NCBI RefSeq assembly: GCF_000378505.1
Contig: NZ_KB900005.1
Span: forward strand, 3,543-67,542
Direction: 5' to 3'
DNA from: Modicisalibacter luteus DSM 23508
GTDB taxonomy: Bacteria; Pseudomonadota; Gammaproteobacteria; Pseudomonadales; Halomonadaceae
Length of the DNA: 64,000 nt
The notes beneath the pieces were generated by a model. It was not told the origin of the DNA and did no database searches. It saw nothing but the letters and a program-made list of their open reading frames with translations. The position numbers were made by a program, and so were the translations under genes. Shown piece by piece: positions 41,804 through 51,339 of this stretch (within the stretch, counting starts at the first letter, position 1; each line of letters starts with the position of its first letter).

Positions 41804-42633
41804 GCCACCTCCCCGCGGCGTGTCATGCAGTAATCGGTATCGGAACAGACAAACATGCGGTTGCCGGCGTCGTCGGTAATGACTTCGTCGAGGTAGCTGG
41901 TCTCGCTGCCACACAGTGCGCAGCATTCATCCCAGGCCTGGATCTCGAAGGGGTGGTCCTCGAAATCGAGACTCTCCACCCGGGTATAGGGCGGAATGGC
42001 GTAGAGGCGTTTCTCTCGGCCTGCGCCGAACAGCATCAGGGCCTCATTCATGTGCAGCTTGGGATTGTCGAACTTAGGGATAGGCGAAGGATCCATCACA
42101 TAGCGATCGTCAACCTTGACCGGGTAGGCATAAGTGGTGGCGATATGGCCGTAGCGGGCAATGTCCTCGTAGAGCTTGACGTGCATCACGCCGTACTCCT
42201 CCAGGGCATGCATGAGCCGGGTCTCCTGTTCGCTGGGCTCGATGAAGCGCAGCGGCTCGGGTATCGGTACCTGGAAGACCAGGATCTGGCCATGGCTGAG
42301 CGCGGCTTCGGGGATTCGGTGACGAGTCTGGATGACGCTGGCCGAGGTCGTCGCCGTAGTGGTTTCGACCCCGGCGACCCGCTGGAAGAAGGCGCGGATA
42401 CTGACTGCATTGGTGGTGTCGTCGGCACCTTGGTCGATCACCTTGAGCACGTCATCGCTGCCCAGGATGCTGGCTGTGAGCTGCATGCCGCCGGTTCCCC
42501 AGCCATAGGGCATGGGCATCTCGCGGCCGCCGAAAGGCACTTGGTAGCCGGGAATCGCCACCGCCTTGAGCAGCGCACGGCGGATCATGCGCTTCGTTTG
42601 TTCGTCCAGATAGGCGAAGTTATATCCGTTCAC
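41800..42633 (-). CDS. phnJ: PhnJ, radical SAM C-P lyase
   Basis: The 277-residue protein starts at GTG. Cysteines for the Fe-S cluster are arranged as C-x2-C-x21-C-x5-C (CALC..CSDTDYC), the characteristic PhnJ spacing, and the glycyl region GGREMPMPYGWGTGGMQ is near the N-terminus. It cleaves the carbon-phosphorus bond with S-adenosylmethionine. It overlaps phnI by 1 bp and phnK by 4 bp. Confidence 0.95.
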   Translation of the reverse strand: MNGYNFAYLDEQTKRMIRRALLKAVAIPGYQVPFGGREMPMPYGWGTGGMQLTASILGSDDVLKVIDQGADDTTNAVSIRAFFQRVAGVETTTATTSASVIQTRHRIPEAALSHGQILVFQVPIPEPLRFIEPSEQETRLMHALEEYGVMHVKLYEDIARYGHIATTYAYPVKVDDRYVMDPSPIPKFDNPKLHMNEALMLFGAGREKRLYAIPPYTRVESLDFEDHPFEIQAWDECCALCGSETSYLDEVITDDAGNRMFVCSDTDYCMTRRGEVA

Positions 42634-43727
42634 TAGATGACCTCCTCGTCGGATGCCGCTTTCTGGCTTGCCGCATGGGCACGGCGCAGCCGGCGCAACA
42701 GCTCCAGTTCGGATTGGAAATCGACGTAGTGCGGCAGCTTGAGATGCGAGACGAAGCCTGAGGCCTCCACGCTGTCGGCGTGAGCTAGAACAAATTCGGC
42801 CTGTTGGGCCGGGCTATTGACCGGTTCGCCGAGCTCTTCGGCACGCAGGGCGCGATCGACCAGCGCCATGGCCATGGTCTTGCGTTCGTTGTGGCCAAAG
42901 GACAGTCCATAGCCGCGCGTAAACTGGGGCGCGACCTCACGCGAGCCACCGAACTGGTTGATCATCTGACATTCGCTCACAGGGATTTCACCGATGCAGA
43001 TGCGCTCGCCGAATTCCTCTACGAAAATCTCGACCTCCACCTGGCCGATACGAATCTCGCCGGCGAAGGGATGGTTGCGCCCATAGCCGCGTTGAGTGGA
43101 GTAAGCCAGCGAGAGCAGATACCCTTCGTCGCCACGCGCCAACATCTGCAGGCGCGCGGCGCGATCGACGGGATAGTCCGGCGGGTCGCGGGTGATATCG
43201 TAGGGCTCGCTGCCATCATCGGCCTCGCGCTCGATCAACCCTTCGGCATTGAGCAGTTCGAGGATCTGCGGGCAACTCTCCAGCGCCTGTTCGGCACGGG
43301 CTGGCGTGGGTATTTCTCCCTCTGCCAACTGCATGAAATCCAGTAGACGGTGAGTGTAGTCATACGTCGGGCCGAGAATCTGACCGCCTGGAATGTCCTT
43401 GTAGGTGGCGCTGATCCGACGCTCGATGCGCATAGCGCTGGTATCGACCGGTTCACTCACCGCCAGCCGCGGCAGAGTGGTGCGGTAGGCACGTAGCAGG
43501 AACACCGCTTCAATCGTGTCGCCACTAGCCTGCTTGAGCGCGAGCGCAGCGAGCTCAGGGTCGAACAGCGAGGCCTCGCTCATCACGCGATCGACTGCCA
43601 GGCGCAGCTGTTCCTGAATCTGCTCGACCGACAGCTCGGCTAGCTCACGATCGCCACGCCGGCGATCGCCCAATAATTGATGGGCGTTGGCAATCGCCTG
43701 TTCGCCGCCTTTCACTGCGACATACAT
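42633..43727 (-). CDS. phnI: PhnI, nucleosidase/core subunit of C-P lyase
   Basis: The ATG at 43727 begins MYVAVKGGEQAIANAHQLLG. Typical segments are RRISATYKDIPGGQILGPTY, DYTHRLLDFMQLAEGE, TQRGYGRNHPFAGEIRIGQV and EVAPQFTRGYGLSFGHNERK. With PhnGHL it attaches the phosphonate to ribose triphosphate by displacing adenine from ATP. Length (364 aa) is normal. It overlaps phnH by 16 bp. Confidence 0.93.
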   Translation of the reverse strand: MYVAVKGGEQAIANAHQLLGDRRRGDRELAELSVEQIQEQLRLAVDRVMSEASLFDPELAALALKQASGDTIEAVFLLRAYRTTLPRLAVSEPVDTSAMRIERRISATYKDIPGGQILGPTYDYTHRLLDFMQLAEGEIPTPARAEQALESCPQILELLNAEGLIEREADDGSEPYDITRDPPDYPVDRAARLQMLARGDEGYLLSLAYSTQRGYGRNHPFAGEIRIGQVEVEIFVEEFGERICIGEIPVSECQMINQFGGSREVAPQFTRGYGLSFGHNERKTMAMALVDRALRAEELGEPVNSPAQQAEFVLAHADSVEASGFVSHLKLPHYVDFQSELELLRRLRRAHAASQKAASDEEVI

Positions 43728-44329
43728 GAACGATCCTCCTTCAGGCACTTTTCGATCCGGCTGCTACGGGGAATGGCAGTCAGCCGAGCGTCGCAGGCCA
43801 GCAGGGCATCGAGGCCACGGGGAAACTGGGTGTGATTGCGAGCCAGGCATCCCATCAGAGCCTCTCCATCGCCAACATCGAGCCAGCGTCGTTCTGGAAT
43901 GCCCGGGCCGCTGATTTGCCAAGGGCCTTGGTCGTTCAAGCTGTCGAGTGAAACCAGCAGGGTCGTGCTGCGGTCGGGATACTCGTCGCTACCGGTGGCG
44001 AAGGCGATTTCGGTGTGCAGCGTGGTGGGAGTCACCACGGCGAAATCGGCGCTTGCCGGGTCATCGGCCAGACGGCAGCCGGTATGGAAGGAGAGCGCTT
44101 CGCGCAGCGCCGGCGTGTCGAGTTCGCGGGCGATCCAGACGCGCGTATCGAGATCGCACAGCGTCAGCAGGGCGCCCCACAGTGCGGCGCCGATCGGGGC
44201 CACTTCCGGCGGAGCGTCGAGGTCCAGGTTATGCAGCGTACCGGGTTCCGACATCGCCTGGAGAATCTGGCGGAACAGCCGCTGGCTGTCGTGTACGGGA
44301 TCGGTCAGGCCGGGCCAGAGCATGCTCAT
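43712..44329 (-). CDS. phnH: PhnH, C-P lyase core subunit
   Basis: The 205-residue protein begins MSMLWPGLTDPVHDSQRLFR with the characteristic MSEPGTLHNLD, and later WGALLTLCDLDTRVWIA, GSDEYPDRSTTLLVSLDSL and ISGPGIPERRWLDVG. It is a PLP-transferase-like fold without a cofactor and is part of PhnGHIJ. It overlaps phnG by 4 bp. Confidence 0.92.
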   Translation of the reverse strand: MSMLWPGLTDPVHDSQRLFRQILQAMSEPGTLHNLDLDAPPEVAPIGAALWGALLTLCDLDTRVWIARELDTPALREALSFHTGCRLADDPASADFAVVTPTTLHTEIAFATGSDEYPDRSTTLLVSLDSLNDQGPWQISGPGIPERRWLDVGDGEALMGCLARNHTQFPRGLDALLACDARLTAIPRSSRIEKCLKEDRSCMSQ

Positions 44330-44757
44330 TCCCCTCTTACCATGGTGAAGAAATCCACGCGGGTAGCCGCGGCGGTGCGCGAGGCTTCGGCGTTGCGAGT
44401 GGCGAGCTCGTCGGCGAGCGGTGCAATAAGCTCGGCGTCGATACGTTCGCGTAGGTCATCTTGCTGGGCGCAGGCGTCGATAAGCGCGATCAGCTCGGCG
44501 TGGTGAAAGTCGCGGCCGCGTACCCAGCCATGGCCTAACGGGCCATCTTCCAGCGTCACGCTGGCGCGGGTCATGGTCATTTCCCCCAAGTTGAAGGCAT
44601 TGCCGGTGGCGCCCATACGGCCGCGAACCATGGCCATGCCGGTTTCCGGACCGCGTACGCGGCGATGGGGTCGATCGATACCAAGCGCGGTCCAACGGGA
44701 CTTCAGCCGCTCGCGAGGCGTCAGCGCCAATATCCGCTGTCGTTGGGATCGGGTCAT
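44326..44757 (-). CDS. phnG: PhnG, C-P lyase core subunit
   Basis: The 143-residue protein has the conserved RPHRRVRGPETGMAMVRGRM, then GATGNAFNLGEMTMTRASVT and GHGWVRGRDFHHAELIALID. It binds PhnI in the core complex. It overlaps the phnF stop by 4 bp, showing that the regulator and core genes are one transcript. Confidence 0.92.
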   Translation of the reverse strand: MTRSQRQRILALTPRERLKSRWTALGIDRPHRRVRGPETGMAMVRGRMGATGNAFNLGEMTMTRASVTLEDGPLGHGWVRGRDFHHAELIALIDACAQQDDLRERIDAELIAPLADELATRNAEASRTAAATRVDFFTMVRGE

Positions 44758-45491
44758 AGGGAGACCTCGTCGATGTCATTAAAATCAATGTGATAGGCGA
44801 ACCGGTCGGCCCGGGCGCGGCCGACCGAAATTTCCACCAGCGTGCCGTTGGCATCCACGTTGTCACTGGTAAGTTGAAGCAGTGGAGCATTAAGCGGGCA
44901 GCGGAGCAGTCGCGTATCGTCGCGGTTGGCGCTGCCGGCCTCGATGCGTACTCGGCGACGGTACAAGCGCAGGCCGTAATGCTGACTGAGCAGTGCTCGT
45001 GTCGATCCGCCGCGGTAACGGTGCGTCCAGTTCGGAAGGCGGTGGTCGTCGAACCAGTGACGCAGGAACAGTACGGGCGAATCGTCGACATGGCGCAGGG
45101 TGTCGACGCACAGCAGTGGCTCGTCTGAGCGTCGGCCAAAGCGTTGAGCGATGGCTTCGGGAGGCAAGCGCAAACCCTGTTCCAAGCACTGGGTTTGCGT
45201 GGCAACACCCTGTTCGGCGAGGTTCTGGGTGACCTTGCTGCCGGCATTGACGGCATAGTCGAGCCGGCGATCGACAACCTGGGTGCCGCGCCCCTGATGG
45301 CGGGTCACCATGCCGGCGGCGACCAACTCGTCCAAGGCCCGGCGAATAGTATGGCGATTGACATCGAAGCGCTTGGCCAGCGCCGCCTCGGCAGGCAGCA
45401 GGTCGCCGGGTTGATAACTGGCTCGAACCTCGCGCGCCAAAATATCGGCGAGCGTGCGGTAGCGCGGTGCCTGGGTGAGTTGTCTAGACAT
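44754..45491 (-). CDS. phnF: PhnF, GntR/HutC-family regulator
   Basis: The GntR winged helix is DILAREVRASYQPGDLLPAE and AALAKRFDVNRHTIRRALDE, and the C-terminal UTRA domain has SVGRARADRFAYHIDF. It probably represses phn genes until phosphonate or phosphate state changes. A TGTCTAGACA palindrome covers its own start codon (45481-45490), and a matching one lies before phnC. Confidence 0.9.
   Translation of the reverse strand: MSRQLTQAPRYRTLADILAREVRASYQPGDLLPAEAALAKRFDVNRHTIRRALDELVAAGMVTRHQGRGTQVVDRRLDYAVNAGSKVTQNLAEQGVATQTQCLEQGLRLPPEAIAQRFGRRSDEPLLCVDTLRHVDDSPVLFLRHWFDDHRLPNWTHRYRGGSTRALLSQHYGLRLYRRRVRIEAGSANRDDTRLLRCPLNAPLLQLTSDNVDANGTLVEISVGRARADRFAYHIDFNDIDEVSL
45480..45491. promoter_or_regulatory. 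Probable PhnF operator on the phnF start codon
   Basis: TTGTCTAGACAT contains the palindrome TGTCTAGACA; its complement reads ATGTCTAGACAA, the first four codons of phnF. The same core occurs upstream of phnC at 48346-48357. Confidence 0.7.
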
Positions 45492-45518
45492 GTTGCTTCC
45501 TGATAAAGCGTGGCCGGA

Positions 45519-46313
45519 TCAGATGAAGCGTTTGCGCAGGGTCTGTGAAGCCATGTCCAGCGCCGTCACGGCCACGATGATCACCAGCATGATCGTGGCG
45601 GTCTCGGTGTACTGGAAACCGCGCATGGTTTCCCACAGCGACACACCGATGCCGCCAGCACCGACCATGCCTAGCACCGTGGCCGAGCGTATGTTCGACT
45701 CGAAGCGGTAAAGACTGACCGAGATCCACAGCGGTAGGACCTGCGGAATCAGGCCGAAGATAATCTCCTCGATCCGGCCGGCACCGGTGACCCGGATGCC
45801 TTCCATGGGACCGGCCTCGGTGGCTTCGACGGCCTCGGAGAAGAGCTTGGCAAGCACGCCCGTGGTATGGATAAAAAGCGCCAGCGTGCCGGCGAACGGA
45901 CCCAGCCCGACGGCGACCACGAACAGCATAGCGAAGACCAGTTCATTGATGGCGCGGCAGGCATCCATCAAGCGTCGCATTGGCTGGTAGACCCACCAGG
46001 GGACAAGGTTATCGGAGGACAGCAGGCTGCACGGGATGGCAAACACGATAGCCAGTAGCGTGCCCCAGATGGCGATCTGTATGGTGACCAGCATCTGCTC
46101 GATGTAGTGGCCAAGGTTGGTGAAGCTAGGCGGTACAAAGTCGCTGGCCAGCGTTGCCATATTGCCGGCGTTCTCGACCAGTAACCCTGGCTGCATTTCG
46201 GTGCCCTGCCAAGCCCAGCCGAGCACGACCAGGGCTGCGCTCCAGCCAGCCAGGTTGAGCCAGCTGCGCTTACCCATAGTAGTGGCTGTTATCGAAGGTG
46301 TCTGGGTAGTCAT
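45519..46313 (-). CDS. phnE: PhnE, phosphonate ABC transporter permease
   Basis: The ATG at 46313 begins [17 protein letters not shown]. The protein has about six membrane helices, starting [19 protein letters not shown], with the permease loop [20 protein letters not shown] and [20 protein letters not shown]. It carries phosphonate across the inner membrane with PhnC and PhnD. It is 27 bp before phnF. Only one phnE is present. Confidence 0.92.
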   Translation of the reverse strand: MTTQTPSITATTMGKRSWLNLAGWSAALVVLGWAWQGTEMQPGLLVENAGNMATLASDFVPPSFTNLGHYIEQMLVTIQIAIWGTLLAIVFAIPCSLLSSDNLVPWWVYQPMRRLMDACRAINELVFAMLFVVAVGLGPFAGTLALFIHTTGVLAKLFSEAVEATEAGPMEGIRVTGAGRIEEIIFGLIPQVLPLWISVSLYRFESNIRSATVLGMVGAGGIGVSLWETMRGFQYTETATIMLVIIVAVTALDMASQTLRKRFI

Positions 46314-46360
46314 GGGGGCTCCAGGCGAAGGGCGCACGGCCCTTCGCGTCGCTTATTAAA

Positions 46361-47392
46361 TTATTGGGTAACCATAGCCGTGGTGTTCTCGGCCGCTTTC
46401 CGCTGGGCGGCTTCGCGGGCCTGCAGACGCTTGTCGAGTGAATGCAGCTCGGCGTCCAGGTCGGCGAGGCGCGCCTGCTTGTCATTGGCATCCAGGGAGT
46501 CGTCGGCAGCGATCTGGGCGCGCTGCTTGAACAGTGCTAACTGACGAATCGGCAGCAGCTGATCGTTATCGGACGGCTCGAAGTGCGACCACTGCAGCGG
46601 GGCGAGCTTTTCCTTCTGAGCCGGGGTGTCGCCGTAGGCCATGAAGAACTCGCGCATGCGTGTCTTCAGGTCCTGGGGCAGGTCCTTGCGCCAGACCAGC
46701 GGGTCGGAAGGAATCAGCGGCGACTTCCAGATCACCTTTAATTGTTCGGCCTTCTCGGGATGCGCCATCTCGAGACGGCCCATGCTTTCGGTGTTAAAGG
46801 TGGCGACATCGACCTGTTTGTTGGCTACCGACAAGGCGTTGGTCTCGTGGTTGGAGTTCAGCGTGCGCTTGAAGGCCTGGGTCGGGTCGATGCCGTTCTT
46901 GGCGAAGATGTAGTAGCCCGGCACCAAATAGCCTGAGGTGGAGTTGGGATCGCCGTTGCCGAAGGTCAGCTCGGAGGCGTTGGCGAGAATTTCGTCAACG
47001 CTGCCATAGGGGCTGTCCTTGTGCACGATCATTAGGCTCCAGTAGCCCGGTTGGCCGTTTTCCGGCACGGTCTGGGCAAAGATTTCCCCGTTGGCGCGGT
47101 CGACCGCTTCCATCGCAGACTTGTTGCCATACCAAGCTAGGTCGATCTTGTCGAAGCGCATGGCCTGGATCACGGCGGCGTAATCGGTGGCGAAGAATGG
47201 CTTGACCTCGACACCCAGTGCTTCGGACATGTCGGCCAGGAACGGCTTCCACAGCGGTGCTTGGTTCTGGCTCGATTCCGTGGAGATAATGCCGAAGTTG
47301 AGCGTGTCGTCGGCAGCCAAAGCCTGTTGGGCCATCAGGCCAAGGCCGGCAATCAGAGGAAGGGCCAGACGGTTGAGGGAACGCAGCTTCAT
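46361..47392 (-). CDS. phnD: PhnD, periplasmic phosphonate-binding protein
   Basis: The ATG at 47392 starts MKLRSLNRLALPLIAGLGLM followed by AQQALAA, a clear signal peptide. The mature protein has LNFGIISTESSQNQAPLWKP, ATDYAAVIQAMRFDKIDLAW and YGNKSAMEAVDRANGEIF, all typical of PhnD, then SGYLVPGYYIFAKNGIDP. It delivers phosphonates to PhnE/PhnC. A 40-residue helical tail rich in Ala, Lys and Gln is present. Confidence 0.93.
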   Translation of the reverse strand: MKLRSLNRLALPLIAGLGLMAQQALAADDTLNFGIISTESSQNQAPLWKPFLADMSEALGVEVKPFFATDYAAVIQAMRFDKIDLAWYGNKSAMEAVDRANGEIFAQTVPENGQPGYWSLMIVHKDSPYGSVDEILANASELTFGNGDPNSTSGYLVPGYYIFAKNGIDPTQAFKRTLNSNHETNALSVANKQVDVATFNTESMGRLEMAHPEKAEQLKVIWKSPLIPSDPLVWRKDLPQDLKTRMREFFMAYGDTPAQKEKLAPLQWSHFEPSDNDQLLPIRQLALFKQRAQIAADDSLDANDKQARLADLDAELHSLDKRLQAREAAQRKAAENTTAMVTQ

Positions 47393-47461
47393 GGTCGTGC
47401 TCCTGGGTCGTTGACTACTAATCAAGGGTTGTGTGATGGCCTGTCTGGCCTAAGGACGGGT

Positions 47462-48292
47462 CTAGCCCGTAGCCGCGCGCAGCATCACGGGTTGTACGGA
47501 TCCGTCCGACGGCTGATAGAGCTCGTTGAGCCCCGCATTTTCGTACAGTGCCTGCAGGCGGGCGTCGGTGAGCTGGGTGATCGGACCGTCGTAGTAGAGC
47601 CGGCCCTGCCTGAGTGCGATTGCTCGCTGGCAGTACTCGCGAGCGTAATCAACCTGGTGGAGGGTGATCACGACGGTACGGCCATCTTCTTCGTTGATAC
47701 GCTTGAGTATGTCCATGACTTCTCGCGCACTGCGCGGATCGAGCGAGGCGATCGGCTCATCGGCGAGAATAAGCTCGGCGTCCTGCATCAGAGCGCGAGC
47801 GATAGCGACGCGCTGCATCTGACCGCCCGATAGGGTGTTGGCGCGCTGGCCGGCAAGCTCTTCGAGGCCGACACGCTTTAAGGCATGTAAAGCCATAGCT
47901 CGCTCCTCGGCAGAGAAACGACCCAGCAAGGCTCTCCAACGGGGCATGCGACCTAGTCGACCCACCAATACGTTGGTCAGGACGCTGAGACGTCCGGCCA
48001 GGTTGAACTGCTGAAAGATGTAGCCGGTACGGCAGCGCTCGGCACGGCTGGCACTGATGAGCTTTCCATGGCGTTGGATATCGCGCCCCAGCGCATGAAC
48101 ACAGCTATTGCCTTGCCGGTTGGCACGCGTGAGCCCGACCAGGTGACGCATCAGGGTGGACTTGCCCGATCCGGAGGGGCCAATGAGAGCGACTCGCTCA
48201 CCTTGGCGAATTTCGAAACCGATATCCTGCAGAACCGGATGATGGCCGAACGTCTTGCTGAGCTGTTGAACAGCGATAGTGGTCAGCGACAT
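47462..48292 (-). CDS. phnC: PhnC, ABC ATPase of the phosphonate importer
   Basis: Walker A is [20 protein letters not shown], the signature [20 protein letters not shown] and Walker [15 protein letters not shown]. The 276-residue protein supplies ATP hydrolysis for phosphonate uptake. It is the first gene of the operon and the TTGTCTAGACAA site lies 54 bp upstream of its start. Confidence 0.93.
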   Translation of the reverse strand: MSLTTIAVQQLSKTFGHHPVLQDIGFEIRQGERVALIGPSGSGKSTLMRHLVGLTRANRQGNSCVHALGRDIQRHGKLISASRAERCRTGYIFQQFNLAGRLSVLTNVLVGRLGRMPRWRALLGRFSAEERAMALHALKRVGLEELAGQRANTLSGGQMQRVAIARALMQDAELILADEPIASLDPRSAREVMDILKRINEEDGRTVVITLHQVDYAREYCQRAIALRQGRLYYDGPITQLTDARLQALYENAGLNELYQPSDGSVQPVMLRAATG

Positions 48293-48635
48293 AACGCCTC
48301 CTTGATCTAGTAGGCGCTAGTCTGGCGCGGTTATGTGAACATGAGTTGTCTAGACAATTTCTTTTTGATGAAAATTTACAAGAAAGAGAAAGTGTAATCT
48401 GTGGTAGCTATTCTTCTCGAAAGTAATGAAATCAGGTTGTTGAAAATCATCGAGCTAATTCTGTCATTTAATTGACACGTAAGAGACACATACCAGTCGC
48501 TCGGTATAAGAGAAATGGAGAAGGCTTGAGCCCGAAAGCTTCTACGCTCTTTCAGAAGCGACAGTTTTAATTTTAGCCGCATTGAGGCACAAAGGCCGGA
48601 TCGGCTAGGTTCTCCATTAGGCTGGCAAGCCTACC
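48293..48635. other. Upstream region of the phn operon
   Basis: Apart from the TTGTCTAGACAA site, an inverted repeat TGTCATTTAATTGACA lies at 48462-48477. Its CTGTCAT half resembles half of a Pho box, but the second half is inverted, not direct, so I do not call a PhoB site. No gene is seen. Confidence 0.4.
48346..48357. promoter_or_regulatory. Probable PhnF operator upstream of phnC
   Basis: TTGTCTAGACAA is a perfect 12-bp palindrome located 54 bp before the phnC start, in the expected promoter region. The TGTCTAGACA core is the same as at the phnF start codon. Confidence 0.75.
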
Positions 48636-49631
48636 TGTGTGGTCCCGAAGAGTAATGGATTATCTTACGAACCATTATCGGAGGATGACCCATGGCTCAG
48701 ATTCTTCATAAACGCGCCACGACCACGCACGCCATTCGAGCAGAGATACAGCGATCGACGGAGTCGGCCACGACGTTGAGCCGGCGCTACGGGATCAACC
48801 CCAAGACCGTGCGAAAGTGGCGCAGCCGGGATACCGTCGAGGACACCCGGATGGGACCCAGGGCGCCTCGCTCCACGTCGTTGACGCCCCTAGAGGAAGC
48901 CGCTGCCGTCACTTTCCGGCAGAAGACCCTGTTACCCCCTCGATGACTGCCTGCATGCGCTTCAGCGAGAGATCCCTTCGCTAACCCGCTCAAGCCTGCA
49001 CCGGCTCTACCAGCGGCACGGCATCAGCCAGTTGCCAAGGGCTGGCGACCAGAAACGCGAGAAAAAGCCGTTCAAGCGTTACCCGATCGGCTACCTGCAC
49101 ATCGATATCAGTGAAATCCGCACGGGTGAGGGCAAGGCCTACCTGTTCGTCGCCGTGGACCGGACCTCCAGGTTCGTTCATGCCCAGTTGTATCGACAAA
49201 TGACGAGGCAAATCGCCGCCGACTTCCTCGAAGATACGCTGCAGGCCTTGCCTTACCGCGTCCATACGGTGCTGACGGACAATGGGGTGCAGTTCGCGAA
49301 GAAGGCCGGGACAGAAGCCTACAAGCCACATATCTTCGATGTCGTCTGTTACCGCCACGGTATCGAGCATCGGCTGACGAAGCCCTTCCACCCCTGGACC
49401 AACGGACAGGTGGAACGGATGAACCGCACCATCAAGGAGGCAACGACCCGGGCGTTCCATTACACCTCGCTGGGTCAGCTCCAGTCCCACCTGGATGATT
49501 ACCTGTGGGCCTATAACAGTGCCCGGCCACTCAGGGCGCTCAGGGCAAAACACCGATTGGATTTATCCTTGAGCAATGGCAGAAAGAGCCCGAGAGGTTT
49601 TATGACGAACATTACTTCACGGGACCAAACA
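48636..49631 (+). mobile_element. IS481-family element, decayed
   Basis: Terminal inverted repeats are visible: TGTGTGGTCCCGAAGAGTAAT at the left (48636) and, on the other strand, TGTTTGGTCCCGTGAAGTAAT ending at 49631. They enclose the frameshifted transposase. The element is about 1.0 kb. I did not find an unambiguous target duplication. Confidence 0.75.
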
Positions 49632-49636
49632 TGTAA
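48692..49636 (+). pseudogene. IS481-family transposase with two frameshifts
   Basis: The N-terminal helix-turn-helix part is RATTTHAIRAEIQRSTESAT then LSRRYGINPKTVRKWRSRD. A C-run at 48935-48939 shifts the frame; the next frame continues LDDCLHALQREIPSLTRSSL. The catalytic core has HIDISEIRTG (Asp), VLTDNGVQF (Asp) and GQVERMNRTI (Glu). A second shift near 49545 hides the normal C-terminus GKTPIGFILEQWQKEPERFY. Active-site residues are intact, but the gene cannot be translated whole. Confidence 0.88.
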
Positions 49637-49641
49637 CGACA

Positions 49642-49693
49642 CTGAGCCAGGCATGCTGTTCCTGAGGATATGTATCTTCTCGTCACGAAGTAT
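49642..49693 (+). repeat. Diverged repeat, copy A (with 61096)
   Basis: CTGAGCCAGGCATGCTGTTC, then CTGAGGATATGTATCTTCTC and a GTATG end match 61096-61150 at most positions. Both copies are followed about 25-40 bp later by GGGTTACC or GGGTAACC. Confidence 0.6.
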
Positions 49694-49699
49694 GCCGTG

Positions 49700-50123
49700 A
49701 CCTTCGGGCCTCTTGGGTTACCAGCCTTTCATTGCTGCGATAGGAGCGGCTGGAAGGACTTGGCGAATGTGCACTGAGATAAAAGCTACGAGCTTTACGG
49801 CAGCGATACCGGATCAAGCCTCGGGAATTAAGACAGCCTCGAAAGAGCCGAAGAGGAGCGGCGGCACATGAATCTCCAGACCAGGCGGCGAAGCAGGGCG
49901 GTGCGGACGCCGATCCAAGCGTGGAGTGGCTTTAGTGCGCAGTCTGTGGAAGGTGGTGCCTCACTCTGCTGCACGCTCGCATGCAGGGGTAGGCCATGCC
50001 TACCTCATCGAAAGAGCGATTCATAATGAGCCGCGAAAACAGAGGGTTATTCGCGGCCCTGATTATGCATTTGCGGCCGAGCTGGACTGCTAACCTGTCC
50101 CGCCGTTAAGTGAGATTTTTTGT
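49700..50123. other. No gene seen
   Basis: This 420-bp interval holds only short frames with no recognisable protein and no repeat that I could detect apart from the end of the 49642 copy. Confidence 0.4.
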
Positions 50124-50327
50124 TTGAATAAGATTTATCATCCCGCTTTCCTGCGTCAGCGCGTTGACTACCAAGTCAGCACACAGTATTGGGGAGTGAT
50201 GGTCATGCTCGGTGACTTGACCGGCAGCCTGACTAAAGAGGCTTTCGATACCTACCCAGAGGCAGAGGCCAAGGCTGCGGAGTTAAACAAATTTGAGAAG
50301 GAGGAGCGAATCCGGAACCTCCTATAG
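50124..50327 (+). CDS. Small hypothetical protein (67 aa)
   Basis: Starts at a TTG and reads MNKIYHPAFLRQRVDYQVST, QYWGVMVMLGDLTGSLTKEA, then FDTYPEAEAKAAELNKFEKE and a charged end. Composition is protein-like, with a helical charged C-terminus. No ribosome site is obvious. Function unknown. Confidence 0.45.
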   Translation: MNKIYHPAFLRQRVDYQVSTQYWGVMVMLGDLTGSLTKEAFDTYPEAEAKAAELNKFEKEERIRNLL

Positions 50328-50334
50328 TTGCCCA

Positions 50335-50810
50335 TATGGGGCAGGGTCTCAGTGTGCACTGCCTGGCCCGGCTCATTGCTTCCTGTGCAGGTATTGTGTT
50401 GATCCGTTGTTTTGACGCATCGCTGGTTCCCGCATACGGGGCAGAGGGGCAGTTGCCACCGAGCATGCAGCTCATGGTGTAGCATTGCTCGAGCATCGTT
50501 TCCAGCGAGGCGATTCGGATGAGTAGATTATCCACGTAGCCACGGTTATCGCCTAGCTTCTCCACAATGAAGCCTTTCTGAGCTTCGAGCGATCCGCCTT
50601 GGCTTGCTCCGAGCTCAGCGCATTACAGGCCGTAGCCTGAGGCTTGTAGGTGGCGCTCTTGCTCTCAAGCTGAGCCTGCAGGGCTTCGACTTGCTCCAAC
50701 CTGTCTTTCCTTTCGTTTGCCCAACTGGTCGCTAGTACTGACAGCAGCATGGTGACCAGTATACCGGATCGCAAAGAGCGAGCGTGGCCAGACGCCAGGC
50801 GATCATTCAT
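50335..50810 (-). pseudogene. Frameshifted small membrane protein with coiled coil
   Basis: The ATG at 50810 gives MNDRLASGHARSLRSGILVT then MLLSVLATSWANERKDRLEQ, one membrane segment plus a coiled coil (VEALQAQLESKSATYK). The frame stops at about 50553, but the next frame continues SLEAQKGFIVEKLGDNRGYV, DNLLIRIASLETMLEQCYTM and SCMLGGNCPSAPYAG, which joins naturally. A one-base indel near 50590-50600 is the simplest explanation. Small membrane/coiled-coil proteins of this style occur in phage lysis modules, but I do not claim that role. Confidence 0.5.
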
Positions 50811-51035
50811 GTGCCACACGCGATCAAGAATAGCAGGGCGTCGAACATCCGCCCGGTTATGGTGTCTCACACCTTCGAGCATCGCCATACCAGGAGCAAA
50901 GCTAGTGGGATTTGCATAGCGGCTCAGATGAGGTCGAGTGTCATAGGCTTTGAACCCGGCGCCCTGCCAGACGGGCCGCACGTTAACGGGTTTCAGCCCC
51001 CAGAATCGTGTTATGTACCTTAGATCTCGCCTCAC

Positions 51036-51264
51036 CTTGGTGATCGCGCCATTCTGGTCGGCATTGAGCCTTGCGTTCTGGCGATAGGCAATACCGGTAT
51101 CGAACAGAACGGACCCGCCTGGCCTGCCTACGTACTAGAGACGCAGGATCGCCATATACATGTCGCTGAGCGTGAAGCTGCGGCGGCGGTAGGGCTCGGA
51201 GTAGGCCTCGACATAATCAAGCTATCGTACGGCACTCATGGAAGCCAGCGCCTCGTATAATTTT
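51036..51264. other. Remnant coding stretch, minus strand
   Basis: The minus strand encodes KLYEALASMSAVR, a stop, and LDYVEAYSEPYRRRSFTLSD then MYMAILRL, which looks like the broken end of a gene, but I cannot name it. Confidence 0.3.
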
Positions 51265-51339
51265 CCCAGCCCCAGCCCCAGCCCCAGCCCCAGCCCCAGC
51301 CCCAGCCCCAGCCCCAGCCCCAGCCCCAGCCCCAGCCCC
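51265..51339. repeat. Hexanucleotide (CAGCCC)n microsatellite, about 12 units
   Basis: An uninterrupted run of CAGCCC of about 75 bp. Because the period is six, it never shifts a frame; on the minus strand it would encode a Gly-Leu run. No credible gene contains it. Confidence 0.9.

Noticed and set aside
48461-48480. Pho box for PhoB upstream of phnC
   Set aside because: CTGTCAT is present once, but the second half is inverted (TGACA), whereas a Pho box needs a direct repeat with 11-bp spacing.
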